From the NCBI GenBank assembly GCA_029779435.1, contig JAKPAM010000270.1, positions 1 through 43,366 of the forward strand: a stretch of 43,366 nt of DNA, read 5' to 3'. Below the pieces are notes generated by a model, which was given only the letters and a program-made list of their open reading frames with translations, had not been told where the DNA came from and did no database searches. Shown here piece after piece: positions 31,525 through 39,754 of this stretch; the stretch's first letter is position 1; the number at the start of each line of letters is the position of its first letter. Source of the DNA: Pseudomonadota bacterium. GTDB lineage: Bacteria > Pseudomonadota > Gammaproteobacteria > Burkholderiales > Burkholderiaceae_E. The translations under genes were made by a program, and so were the position numbers.

Positions 31525-32031
31525 TCATCGATCGGCCATCAAGGCCTCAAACAAAGCGGAAAAATCGGCTTGCCACCATGCGGCCGGCGCATCGGACGAT
31601 CCGTCGCGGCAGAGCACCGGCGAATGCAGGACCGAGGCGAACGGCGCCGCGGGCGGCCCGGATGATACGGATGACGGCGGCACCGCTTCGACGACGCGCA
31701 ACGGCACGGGCGGTCCGTCGACCAGCAGGCCGATCGGCGCCTGACCAGGATCGCCGATGACCAGCAAGCCGTGGCGCTGCCAGGTCGGCAGTCGCGCGGG
31801 CGCCTGTCCGCCCACGTCGATGACGCTGATCGGATGTCCGCGGACCTGGGCCAGTCCCCGCAGGCGGCGCGGCGCGAGCGGCAGCGGATGGATCGCCGCC
31901 GATGCGATGTACTGCGCAGGCCGGTCGGGCGGCGTCAGCAGCCGCAGCGCCCCCAGCGCGATGCCGAAGCGATCGGGTACGAAGCGGCCGGGCGCCGGGC
32001 GGCCGGACGATTCAGTTGCGGCTGGCGGCAT
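31525..32031 (-). CDS. pilI: PilI-like CheW adaptor
   Basis: This 168-residue CheW-domain protein should couple the receptor to ChpA. Visible parts are RFGIALGALRLLTPPDRPAQYI, LRGLAQVRGHPISVIDVGG (the typical CheW strand region, about 58-77) and LLVIGDPGQAPIGLLVDG. It overlaps the pilH end by 20 bases, and its stop overlaps the Shine-Dalgarno of pilJ. An Ala/Ser/Pro-rich insertion follows the core. Placement between receiver and receptor supports the PilI assignment more than sequence detail does. Confidence 0.85.
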   Translation of the reverse strand: MPPAATESSGRPAPGRFVPDRFGIALGALRLLTPPDRPAQYIASAAIHPLPLAPRRLRGLAQVRGHPISVIDVGGQAPARLPTWQRHGLLVIGDPGQAPIGLLVDGPPVPLRVVEAVPPSSVSSGPPAAPFASVLHSPVLCRDGSSDAPAAWWQADFSALFEALMADR

Positions 32032-32380
32032 GCTTGAGCGCGGCCAGGACCTCGTCCGGCGACAACGGTTTGGCGATCAGGTCCTTGCCCCCCTGCATCC
32101 GCGCCCACACCTGGTCGGCGCGCTGGTTCTTCGTCGACACGAAGACGACCGGAATCTCGCGTGTCGCCGGATCGACGGCCAGGCGCCTGCACGCCTGGTA
32201 GCCGTCCATTCCCGGCATCACGATGTCCATGAAGATGATGTCCGGATGATGCGCGCGCGCCATCTCGAGTCCCGAAGCGCCATCGTTGGCGACGGTCACG
32301 CGCCATCCCGCTTCGGTCAGGATGTTGACCATGTGCTGCCGGTCGACTGCGCCGTCGTCGACGACCAATGCCTGATTCAT
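32012..32380 (-). CDS. pilH: PilH-like single-domain response regulator
   Basis: This 122-residue receiver has the acidic pair in VVDDG (Asp8-Asp9), the phospho-acceptor Asp52 in IIFMDIVMPGMDG, the Thr/Ser of FVSTKN and the Lys of LIAKPLS. There is no output domain, as in PilH/CheY proteins. It is the second receiver gene of the operon and overlaps pilI by 20 bases. PilG and PilH roles cannot be told apart by sequence alone; I use gene order. Confidence 0.88.
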   Translation of the reverse strand: MNQALVVDDGAVDRQHMVNILTEAGWRVTVANDGASGLEMARAHHPDIIFMDIVMPGMDGYQACRRLAVDPATREIPVVFVSTKNQRADQVWARMQGGKDLIAKPLSPDEVLAALKHAASRN

Positions 32381-32450
32381 CGGTATTCCCCTGGGCTGGA
32401 TCGCCCGATTCGTCTCGTTCCGCGGATCATGCGGGCGCTTCGGCCCATGG

Positions 32451-34088
32451 TCATGATCCCGATCTGCTCCACCATTGCGACAGCGGCCGCCGCCGGGGTC
32501 CGGCCGCCGCCGCCGGCGGCTTGCCCCGGGCCGGTTCGGCCGTCTTGATCACGGCCGACAGGTCGTCGATCGCCAGCGACTTGCGCAGTTGCTTGACGAC
32601 AGCCGCCTCGAGCGCGCGCATCGGCACCGGCTTGCTCAGGTAGCTGTCGCAGCCGGCCAGCGCCCCGCGCGCCAGATCGAACGGCGAGGACTTGCTCGTC
32701 AGGATGATCACCGGGATCTGGCGGGTCTGCCGGTTGCGCTTGATCTCGCGCGTCAGCTTGTAGCCGTCCATGTCGGGCATGACCACGTCCGCCAGGACCA
32801 GGTCGATGTGCTGGGTCGCCAGCCGTTCCAGCGCGTGCGCCGCGCTGTCGACGCTCACGCTGGCCATGCCCATGCGCTCGAACGCCAGCGACAACTGCTG
32901 GCGGACCGTCGGACTGTCGTCGACGATGAGCACCTGCAGCTTCGGTGCCTCGCCGACACGGGCGTCGGGCGTCGATCCTCTGCCCGGAGACGGAACGCCG
33001 TTCGCGCGCGCGGGCGCCGCGGGCGCCGCGAGCGATTCCGGCGTGGCGGTCCTCATCCCGTCTCGCGCGGAGGCCGGTCTGGCCGACGGTGTCGGGGCGG
33101 ACGGCGCCCGCGCGGAAGGCGCGGGCCGTGGGGACGGCTGTAGGGACGGTTGCGAGGACGGCTGCGGGACCGGCGCCCGGGCCGCCCCGGTAGCGGCCGC
33201 CCTCGCAGGCGATGCGACGGGCGGCGTGGCGAGCGGCGAGGCCATGCCCGGAACCGGCATCCGCGCCGGCCCGGAAGCCCGCGGGTCGAACACCTGTCCT
33301 TCGCCCATTGACGGCTGGCTCAATCCACGAACGGTCGGGGGCCCGCTCTGTGCGAAAGCGGCCGAGGACGGCGCTGGCGCAGGGCCGCCACGAGTCGGGC
33401 CCTCGCCGACGACCCGCGGGACGTCGGCCATGCCCCGGGCGGATCGAGGCGCCGGCGCGTCGGTGTCCAACGCGGTCGGATCGAACGCATCGATCGACGG
33501 CCGCAGCGGAAGCGGAGAGGGCCGGCCGGCCGGCTCGACACGCGACGAAACGGCTGCCGCCCTCGCCGCAGCGGCGGCGGCCGCAGCAGCGTCGGTCGGA
33601 ACAACGCGGGGCGAAGCGGCACTGGGCGAAGCGGCGTTGGACCTCGCGGCTACCGCAGCGGCGGACGACGCCGCCGCCATGGAGGCGGACGCCGAAGCAG
33701 ACGGCACCGCCCCACCGGGCGGCGGCACGGACGGCCGGGCGCCGTTGCCGGACAGTTCGGCGTCGACGACGCGGTTGAGGATCGGCAGCAATTGCAGCGT
33801 CAGACGATCGATCGTGATCGAATGGCGCGCCGGGCTCGCCTCGCCGCGCGGCAGCGCCTCGATGATCGGGATCCGCCGGCCGGACGCGCCGACCAGCGAC
33901 ATCGCCTGGCCACCTGCGGGATCGAACGGATTGACGATCAGCAGGTCGATCGATTCGGGAACGACAGCAGGCGCCAGCACGAACTCGTAACGGTTGTACT
34001 GGCTGTGCTTGAACACGATCTCGACCAATCGCCAATCGCGCGGGTCGAGACCGGCGGCGCCTACGCGATACATAGGCCTCGTTTCCAT
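32451..34088 (-). CDS. PilG-like regulator with extra N-terminal domain
   Basis: This 545-residue protein has three parts. The N-terminus (1-115) is a compact unassigned domain, WRLVEIVFKHSQYNRYEFVL, DLLIVNPFDPAGG, RRIPIIEALPRG, and a helical end LTLQLLPILNRVVD. About 260 residues of Ala/Pro/Ser-rich, probably disordered linker follow (116-375). The C-terminal receiver has LIVDDSPTVRQQ, the phospho-Asp near 434 in ADVVMPDMDGYK, ILTSKSS and LSKPVPM. PilG homologues are usually a receiver alone. The N-terminal domain has an alternating helix/strand order like a degenerate receiver that lost its acidic pocket (inference). The ATG at 34088 has AGAGGA six bases upstream. It heads the Pil-Chp operon. 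Confidence 0.85.
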   Translation of the reverse strand: METRPMYRVGAAGLDPRDWRLVEIVFKHSQYNRYEFVLAPAVVPESIDLLIVNPFDPAGGQAMSLVGASGRRIPIIEALPRGEASPARHSITIDRLTLQLLPILNRVVDAELSGNGARPSVPPPGGAVPSASASASMAAASSAAAVAARSNAASPSAASPRVVPTDAAAAAAAAARAAAVSSRVEPAGRPSPLPLRPSIDAFDPTALDTDAPAPRSARGMADVPRVVGEGPTRGGPAPAPSSAAFAQSGPPTVRGLSQPSMGEGQVFDPRASGPARMPVPGMASPLATPPVASPARAAATGAARAPVPQPSSQPSLQPSPRPAPSARAPSAPTPSARPASARDGMRTATPESLAAPAAPARANGVPSPGRGSTPDARVGEAPKLQVLIVDDSPTVRQQLSLAFERMGMASVSVDSAAHALERLATQHIDLVLADVVMPDMDGYKLTREIKRNRQTRQIPVIILTSKSSPFDLARGALAGCDSYLSKPVPMRALEAAVVKQLRKSLAIDDLSAVIKTAEPARGKPPAAAAGPRRRPLSQWWSRSGS

Positions 34089-34149
34089 GATCCTTCCTCT
34101 GATCCTTCCTCGTCCAGCCTGAGCGCGTACACGGGAGCGTTGACCCGAC

Positions 34150-34159
34150 ATGCTAGCAT
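34150..34159. promoter_or_regulatory. Palindromic candidate -10 between pilG-like gene and metY
   Basis: ATGCTAGCAT is a perfect palindrome. It contains TGCTAGCAT, an extended -10, in both directions, and so may fire toward metY and the regulator operon. No matching -35 is seen. The 270-bp gap 34089-34358 has no riboswitch that I recognise. Confidence 0.35.
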
Positions 34160-34358
34160 CGCCAGCCGGGGCCACCGACGTCGACGGCCATCACCGGCCG
34201 CGCCGAACCGGCCATCACGAGGTAATCGGTCGCCTGTGTCCGATCGCAGCCACACGGACCGGGACCACGGCAGCCCCACATCGACTAAGCATCCCCGTGG
34301 TAACCACCCTGAACCCTGCACTGCGCATCGCGCCGAGCGACGCGCGAGGGCGAGCCTG

Positions 34359-35657
34359 ATGACCCAACGAGACTATTACGGATTCGACACGCTGGCGCTG
34401 CACGCGGGCGCCTCGCCCGACCGGGAAACCGGCGCCCGGGCCACGCCGATCTATCTGTCGACCGCCTTCGTGTTCCAGAACGCCGACCACGCCGCCGGCC
34501 TGTTCAACATGGAGCTGTCCGGCCACGTCTATTCGCGCATCAGCAATCCGACCGTGTCGGTGCTCGAGGAACGGATCGCGGCACTGGAGAGCGGCGTCGG
34601 CGCGATCGCGACGGCCAGCGGCCAGGCCGCGCTGCATCTGGCGATCGCCACGCTGGCCGGCGCCGGATCGCACATCGTCGCGTCGACGGCGCTATATGGC
34701 GGATCGCACAACCTGCTGCACTACACGCTGGCCCGTTTCGGGATCAGCACGACCTTCGTCGATCCGCGCGACCCCGATGCCTGGCGCGCCGCGATCCGGC
34801 CGGAAACGCGCCTGCTGTTCGGCGAAACGGTCGGCAACCCCGGGCTGGACGTCCTGGACATCCCGCGGATCGCCGAGATCGCCCATGCGAACGGGCTGCC
34901 GCTGATGGTCGATTCGACGTTCACGACGCCCTGGCTGATCAAGCCCGGCGACCTCGGCGCGGATCTGGTCCATCACTCGGCGACCAAGTTCCTGTGCGGC
35001 CATGGCACCGTCGTCGGCGGCCTGCTCGTCGATACCGGCCGCTTCGATTGGCAGGCGTCGGGCAGGTTCCCCGAGTTGACCGAGCCTTATGACGGTTTCC
35101 ACGGCATGGTGTTCGCCGAGGAATCGACGGTCGCTCCGTTCCTGCTTCGCGCGCGCCGCGAAGGGCTGCGCGATTTCGGCGCCTGCCTGAGCCCGATGAA
35201 CGCGTTCCAGATCCTGCAAGGGATCGAAACGCTGCCGCTGCGGATGGCACGCCATGTCGACAACGCGCAACGCATCGCCGAATACCTGGCTGCGCATCCG
35301 ATGGTCGCCAAGGTCGCTTATCCGGGCCTGCCGCAACATCCGGACCATGAACTGGCCCGCCGCCTGATGCCCCGCGGCTGCGGCGCGGTACTCAGCTTCG
35401 ACCTGAAGGGCGACCGCGCGGCCGGCCGCCGCTTCGTCGAGTCACTGCAGATCTTCTCGCACCTGGCCAACGTCGGCGATGCCCGCTCGCTGGTCATCCA
35501 TCCGGCGTCGACGACCCATTTCCGGATGGACGGCGCGGCGCTCGCGGCCGCCGGGATCGGCGAAGGTTCGCTGCGGCTGTCGATCGGCCTCGAAGACGCG
35601 GACGACCTGATCGCCGATCTGGGCCGCGCCTTCAAGATCGCGCAAAAAGGCGCCTGA
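34359..35657 (+). CDS. metY: O-acetylhomoserine sulfhydrylase MetY
   Basis: MetY is a PLP enzyme that makes homocysteine from O-acetylhomoserine and sulfide. The 432-residue length and the sequence style (TLALHAGASPDRETGARATPIYLSTAFVF) match MetY rather than the shorter MetZ. The PLP ligands are Lys210 in HSATKFLCGHG and Asp185 in LMVDSTFTTPW; YSRISNPTVSVLEERIA and SRIS are typical of the Cys/Met metabolism PLP family. The ATG at 34359 is preceded by GAGG. It lies 14 bp before an alpha/beta hydrolase and diverges from the Pil-Chp operon. Confidence 0.93.
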   Translation: MTQRDYYGFDTLALHAGASPDRETGARATPIYLSTAFVFQNADHAAGLFNMELSGHVYSRISNPTVSVLEERIAALESGVGAIATASGQAALHLAIATLAGAGSHIVASTALYGGSHNLLHYTLARFGISTTFVDPRDPDAWRAAIRPETRLLFGETVGNPGLDVLDIPRIAEIAHANGLPLMVDSTFTTPWLIKPGDLGADLVHHSATKFLCGHGTVVGGLLVDTGRFDWQASGRFPELTEPYDGFHGMVFAEESTVAPFLLRARREGLRDFGACLSPMNAFQILQGIETLPLRMARHVDNAQRIAEYLAAHPMVAKVAYPGLPQHPDHELARRLMPRGCGAVLSFDLKGDRAAGRRFVESLQIFSHLANVGDARSLVIHPASTTHFRMDGAALAAAGIGEGSLRLSIGLEDADDLIADLGRAFKIAQKGA

Positions 35658-35671
35658 ACAAGGAGACCCCG

Positions 35672-36463
35672 ATGCAACTCGAAGTCGATGGGCGCGTCGC
35701 GTACGCCTATACCGGCGGCAAGGCGCTGGATACCACGCTGCCGACGGTCGTGTTCGTCCACGGCGCGCAGAGCGATCACAGCGTCTGGATCCTGCAATCG
35801 CGCTACCTGGCCCACCATGGCTACGGCGTGCTGGCCGTCGACCTGCCCGGCCATGGGCGCAGCGCCGGTCCGCTGCTCGATTCGGTCGAGGCGATGGCCG
35901 CATGGATCGGCAAGCTGATGAGCGCGGCCGGCATCCGGCAGGCGACCGTCGTCGGCCACAGCATGGGATCGCTGATCGCCGTCGAACTGGCCGGCACCGA
36001 ACCGGACCGGGTCGGCCGCGCGGTCCTGGTCGGATCGGCGTATCCGATGCGGGTCTCCGACGCGTTGCTGGCCGCCGCGCGCGACGACGAGCCCCGGGCG
36101 TTCGACATGATGAACGTCTGGTCGCACGGCGGCCTCAACCATCCGCCCGGCTGTCCCGGTCCGGGGTTCTCGGTATTCGTGCAGTCCCGCCGGCTGATGG
36201 AGCGCCAGGCCAAGGGCGTGCTGTTCAACGACCTGAGCGCATGCAACGACTACCGCCAGGGTGAACAGCGCGCCGCCGCGATCGCGTGCCCGGCGCTGTT
36301 CGTGCTGGGCAGGCAGGACATGATGACGCCGCTCAAGGCCGGCAAGGCGCTGGCTTCACGGATCAAGGACGCGCGGGTCGTCGAGATCGACGATTGCGGC
36401 CACCAGTTGATGGCCGAGCAGCCGCGGGCGGTGCTCGACGCGATCCTGCGCTTCATCGCTTAG
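35672..36463 (+). CDS. Alpha/beta hydrolase
   Basis: This 263-residue hydrolase has a nucleophile elbow GHSMG (Ser97), HGA of the oxyanion region (30-32), a late Asp216 in LGRQDMMTP and His244 in CGHQLM. AGGAG lies seven bases before the ATG, and metY ends 14 bp upstream, so they are co-transcribed. It is too short to be homoserine acetyltransferase MetX (about 380 residues). The substrate is not predictable. The end is close to the convergent yihY. Confidence 0.85.
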   Translation: MQLEVDGRVAYAYTGGKALDTTLPTVVFVHGAQSDHSVWILQSRYLAHHGYGVLAVDLPGHGRSAGPLLDSVEAMAAWIGKLMSAAGIRQATVVGHSMGSLIAVELAGTEPDRVGRAVLVGSAYPMRVSDALLAAARDDEPRAFDMMNVWSHGGLNHPPGCPGPGFSVFVQSRRLMERQAKGVLFNDLSACNDYRQGEQRAAAIACPALFVLGRQDMMTPLKAGKALASRIKDARVVEIDDCGHQLMAEQPRAVLDAILRFIA

Positions 36464-36484
36464 GGTCCGTCAACAGGCCAGGCC

Positions 36485-37987
36485 CTAGCGCGCCGACTGC
36501 GCGGCCACGGCCGTCAGCGGCATGTCGAGCAGCGCCGATTCGATCGACAGGTGCGCGATGCCGGCCGGACCGCGCACGCGCCAGCGGCGGAACGGCTCGC
36601 TGGGCCGGCGCTGCGGGCGCGGCAGGATCTCACCGTCGGCCCCCTGCCAGATCGCCTCGAACAGCGCGCGCAGGCTCAGGTACTGCGGATTGGCCGCCAG
36701 CACCCAGGACTCGTCCCAGATCGCGCGTTCGGGCTCGCCGTGACGGCCATCGGTCGGCACGCGCCACAGCCGATGGATGTAGCCGGTCGCGGTCAGCAGC
36801 CGTGCCAACGCCTCGGCGCGGCCCGGATCGGGCCCGGTCATCGCCTTGAGCGAATCGACGCGCAACAGGCCGTCGCCATCCTGTTGCCACTCGACGGCGA
36901 GCGCCAGCAGGATCCGCGTGCCCGAATCGAAGCGCTCGGCCGGCCGCCATCGTGCATGCACGCGCGTGCCGCTGCCCCAGTGGCGAAGATTGGCTGCCAG
37001 CAGCGCGCCGAGCAGGATCGTCATCCACAGCAGGTACAGCCAGATCAGGAACAACGGAAGCGCGGCGAACGCGCCATAGATCACCGTGTACGTCGGCAGG
37101 TTGGCGACGTACGCGGTCAACCCCCGGCGCAGCACCTCGATGACGAGCGCCGCCACCGCCGCACCCAGCAGCGCGTCGCGCCAGCGCACCGGCACGTTGG
37201 GCAGCAGGTAATACATCAGCGCCAGCGTGCCGAGGCCGCCGCCGGCCGACAACGCGGTGAACCACGCGCGGCGAAACATCTCGACCGGCACGTTCGACAG
37301 CCAGCCGGTGACCATCATGCCGTTGACGGTGAAGCTCAGCGCCAGGAACAACGGCCCCATCGTCAGCAGCATCCAGTACAGCGTGATACGCCGCCCGAGC
37401 GAGCGCGGCCGCTCGGTCGCCCAGATCCGGTTCAGCGTGCGATCGATCGTCAGCAACGCGGTGAACGCCGTGGCGAAAAAGAAGATCGTGCCGAGCAGCG
37501 ACAACTGGCTGGCCTTGGACGCGAACTCGTTCATGTAGCCCGACAGCGTGTCCGCGAAGCTGGGCAGGAACAGGTTCGATGCCAGAAACCGCTGCAGCGA
37601 CTCGCGCATCGGCGCGAACATCGGCAACGCCGTGACGACCGTCAGCGCGATCGAGAACATCGGCACGATCGCCAGCAGCGACAGCAGCGTCAGGCTGCCG
37701 GCCGTTTGCGGAAGGTGGATCGTCCTGCCCTGGCGCCACATCGCCAGCAGCAGTCCCGTCAGCTTGTCGGACCAGTGAAGCGCCGGCTCGGGCAACGTGT
37801 CGATGCGCATCGGCGCCGATGCATCGACGGGGATGCCAGCCCGGGCGTCCCCGCCGGCTCCGGGAGTGCGGTCGGCTCCGGTAGCACGATCGAGGGCCTG
37901 ATCGGCACGCGCGCCGGCGTTCCGATCGGCAGCCATCGCGGCGCCGGCGTCGGCGGATCGAGGGGAGCGGTCAGCATCCATGGACAT
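36485..37987 (-). CDS. yihY: YihY/UPF0761 inner-membrane protein
   Basis: YihY family proteins are inner-membrane proteins once wrongly called ribonuclease BN. The 500-residue product has about six helices starting at LTLLSLLAIVPMFSIALTVV and continuing through FFFATAFTALLTIDRTLNRIW, MYYLLPNVPVRWRDALLGAAVA and LPLFLIWLYLLWMTILLGALLAANL. A disordered Asp/Ala/Arg-rich N-terminus of about 60 residues precedes the conserved MRIDTLPEPALHW; a start at 37810 is an alternative. C-terminal 150 residues form a soluble winged-helix-like domain. A symmetric -10 at 37992-37998 would make a leaderless message with the ATG at 37987. Confidence 0.85.
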   Translation of the reverse strand: MSMDADRSPRSADAGAAMAADRNAGARADQALDRATGADRTPGAGGDARAGIPVDASAPMRIDTLPEPALHWSDKLTGLLLAMWRQGRTIHLPQTAGSLTLLSLLAIVPMFSIALTVVTALPMFAPMRESLQRFLASNLFLPSFADTLSGYMNEFASKASQLSLLGTIFFFATAFTALLTIDRTLNRIWATERPRSLGRRITLYWMLLTMGPLFLALSFTVNGMMVTGWLSNVPVEMFRRAWFTALSAGGGLGTLALMYYLLPNVPVRWRDALLGAAVAALVIEVLRRGLTAYVANLPTYTVIYGAFAALPLFLIWLYLLWMTILLGALLAANLRHWGSGTRVHARWRPAERFDSGTRILLALAVEWQQDGDGLLRVDSLKAMTGPDPGRAEALARLLTATGYIHRLWRVPTDGRHGEPERAIWDESWVLAANPQYLSLRALFEAIWQGADGEILPRPQRRPSEPFRRWRVRGPAGIAHLSIESALLDMPLTAVAAQSAR

Positions 37988-37991
37988 CGCC

Positions 37992-37998
37992 TATGATA
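37992..37998. promoter_or_regulatory. Symmetric -10 element shared by yihY and the DUF2069 gene
   Basis: CTATGATAG (37991-37999) gives TATGAT on the plus strand and TATCAT on the minus strand, both close to TATAAT. The plus start would be near 38004, seven bases before the ATG at 38011; the minus start falls at the yihY ATG. No -35 is evident for either. Confidence 0.5.
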
Positions 37999-38010
37999 GC
38001 TTTCGGGCCC

Positions 38011-38373
38011 ATGGCCTCCACCCGTCGCATCGTCATCGGCAGTTTCGTCGCCCTGATCCTCCTGGGCCTTGCCTGGGAAACGTGGCTCGCGCCGCTGCGC
38101 CCCGGCGGATCGCTGCTGGCGCTCAAGGTCGTTCCGCTCGCGCTGGCCCTGCCGTCGCTATGGCGAGGAACGCTGCGCACGTACCAATGGTGGTCGATGC
38201 TGATCCTCGTGTACGTCGCCGAAGGCGTGCTGCGCGCCACCAGCGATCGCGGACCCGGCGTCGCGCTCGGCGCCATCGAAGCCTTGCTGGCGGCCGCCGC
38301 CTTCGGGGCGATCCTGCTGCACGTACGGCATCGGATCGGCCCGCGCCCGCCCCGCGCCAAACGCCGCGACTGA
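38011..38373 (+). CDS. DUF2069 membrane protein
   Basis: This 120-residue protein has four hydrophobic helices (about 7-27, 37-51, 60-72 and 86-103) and the WWSMLILVYVAEGVLRA segment typical of DUF2069. The ATG at 38011 is chosen over the ATG at 37993, because the latter lies on the proposed -10. Neighbourhood with yihY is common in betaproteobacteria, often with wrbA, which is not seen here. Function unknown. Confidence 0.85.
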   Translation: MASTRRIVIGSFVALILLGLAWETWLAPLRPGGSLLALKVVPLALALPSLWRGTLRTYQWWSMLILVYVAEGVLRATSDRGPGVALGAIEALLAAAAFGAILLHVRHRIGPRPPRAKRRD

Positions 38374-38446
38374 CCGAGGACGTCCCCCCGGGGCGCCGCC
38401 GGAGTCTGGCGAGCCCTCGATCGGCCCGCTCTTCGGGCAAACGATC

Positions 38447-39442
38447 CTAAGCCGCCAGCCGGACGCCGGACCGCACGCCGTCCGCGGCCCTGACGATCAG
38501 CGTTGCATCGTTGGCCGCCAACTGGCGGGCGTCGGACAGCGCCTGGCGCCAGCGGCGCGCCCCCGGCAAGCCATTGAACAAGCCCAGCATGTGCCGCGTG
38601 ACATTGCGCAGCGGCTCGCCGCGGCGCACGACCGATCGCGCGTAGTCGGCCATGCGCGCGGCGACCTGCCAGCGATCGATCGGAACGTCCGCAGGCGGAT
38701 CGCCGAACACCCGTCGGTCGGCGTCGGCCAGCAGCCAGGGATTCTGATAAGCCTCGCGGCCGATCATCACGCCATCGACATGCCGGAGGTGGGCATCGAC
38801 CTGGTCGAGCGACACGACGCCGCCATTGATGACGATCGTCAACGACGGGAAATCGGCCTTGAGGCGGTACGCGATCTCGTAGCGCAGCGGCGGGATCTCG
38901 CGATTTTCCTTGGGGCTCAGGCCCTGGAGCCAGGCGTTGCGCGCATGCACGATGAACGTCTGCGCCCCACCCTCCGACACCGTGCCGACGAAGTCCCGGA
39001 CGAACGCGTACGATTCGACGCGATCGATGCCGATCCGGTGCTTGACCGTGACGGGCAGGTCGCACGCCTCGCGCATCGCGCGCACGGCATCGCGCACCAG
39101 CAGGGGCTCGGCCATCAGGCAGGCACCGAACGCCCCGCGCTGCACGCGCTCGCTCGGGCAGCCACAGTTGAGGTTGACCTCGTCATAACCCCAGCGCTGC
39201 GCGAGCCGGGCGCAGGCTGCCAGGTCGTCCGGCTCGCTGCCGCCCAACTGCAGGGCGACCGGATGCTCGCCGGCGTCGAAATCCAGATGCGCCGGGACGT
39301 CGCCATGGAGCAGCGCGCCGGTGGTGACCATTTCGGTATACAGCAGCGTGCGGCGGGACAACTGCCGATGGAAGAATCGGCAATGGCGATCCGTCCACGC
39401 CATCATCGGCGCGACGGACAATCTCGGATCGATCATTGGCAT
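38447..39442 (-). CDS. dusA: tRNA-dihydrouridine synthase DusA
   Basis: DusA reduces uridines 20/20a in tRNA with FMN and NADPH. The 331-residue product begins MPMIDPRLSVAPMMAWTDRH (the APMM FMN-binding motif) and has the catalytic Cys95 in LNCGCPSERVQRGAFGACLM, VKHRIGID and INGGVVS. It ends in a C-terminal helical domain with LGLFNGLPGARRWRQAL. A GAGG lies four bases before the ATG at 39442. An upstream open frame to 39586 is not family-like and is left out. A 73-bp gap separates it from the DUF2069 gene. Confidence 0.95.
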   Translation of the reverse strand: MPMIDPRLSVAPMMAWTDRHCRFFHRQLSRRTLLYTEMVTTGALLHGDVPAHLDFDAGEHPVALQLGGSEPDDLAACARLAQRWGYDEVNLNCGCPSERVQRGAFGACLMAEPLLVRDAVRAMREACDLPVTVKHRIGIDRVESYAFVRDFVGTVSEGGAQTFIVHARNAWLQGLSPKENREIPPLRYEIAYRLKADFPSLTIVINGGVVSLDQVDAHLRHVDGVMIGREAYQNPWLLADADRRVFGDPPADVPIDRWQVAARMADYARSVVRRGEPLRNVTRHMLGLFNGLPGARRWRQALSDARQLAANDATLIVRAADGVRSGVRLAA

Positions 39443-39754
39443 TAGACCTCGACCCGCGGACGATAGACGCCGCGGACAGCACGGCCGGGCATCGCAGGCC
39501 GGACCCATACGCGAGTGCGTCCCGGCCACCGCCAAGGGGAACCGGACAGGTACGACACCCTGTGCAACAATTACTGACGTTACCACGCGTTAGTGTCGAC
39601 ATTTTAGCCAAACAGTTCAAAACTTTAGTCGATACGGACTGTCGGGCGGCTTCGGAGTGAAAGATCTTATCGATAGGATCGCTCGGCGATGGCAATCTGC
39701 CATCGATCAACGCGCCTCTCGGGATTCTCGGGGCACTGATATGGAGAGTAAGCG
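39443..39754. other. 312-bp divergent gap before the response regulator
   Basis: The dusA side (39443-39560) is GC-rich and holds no clear signal. An AT-rich stretch at 39596-39640 is the probable promoter area, but no good -35/-10 pair fits. Two palindromes follow at 39663-39705. A GGAGAG lies six bases before the response regulator ATG. Confidence 0.55.
39663..39705. promoter_or_regulatory. Two adjacent palindromes upstream of the response regulator
   Basis: GATCTTATCGATAGGATC (39663-39680) is an 18-bp near-perfect palindrome with one mismatched pair. CGATGGCA-ATC-TGCCATCG (39687-39705) is a perfect 8-bp inverted repeat. They lie 50-90 bp before the start codon and could be operators or leader hairpins. 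Confidence 0.5.

Noticed and set aside
34089..34358. SAM-type riboswitch upstream of metY
   Set aside because: I see no conserved SAM-I, SAM-II or SAH fold or core motif in the gap; covariance-model search would decide.
38447..39586. Extended dusA frame
   Set aside because: The first 48 residues are not family-like, and the Shine-Dalgarno points to the ATG at 39442.
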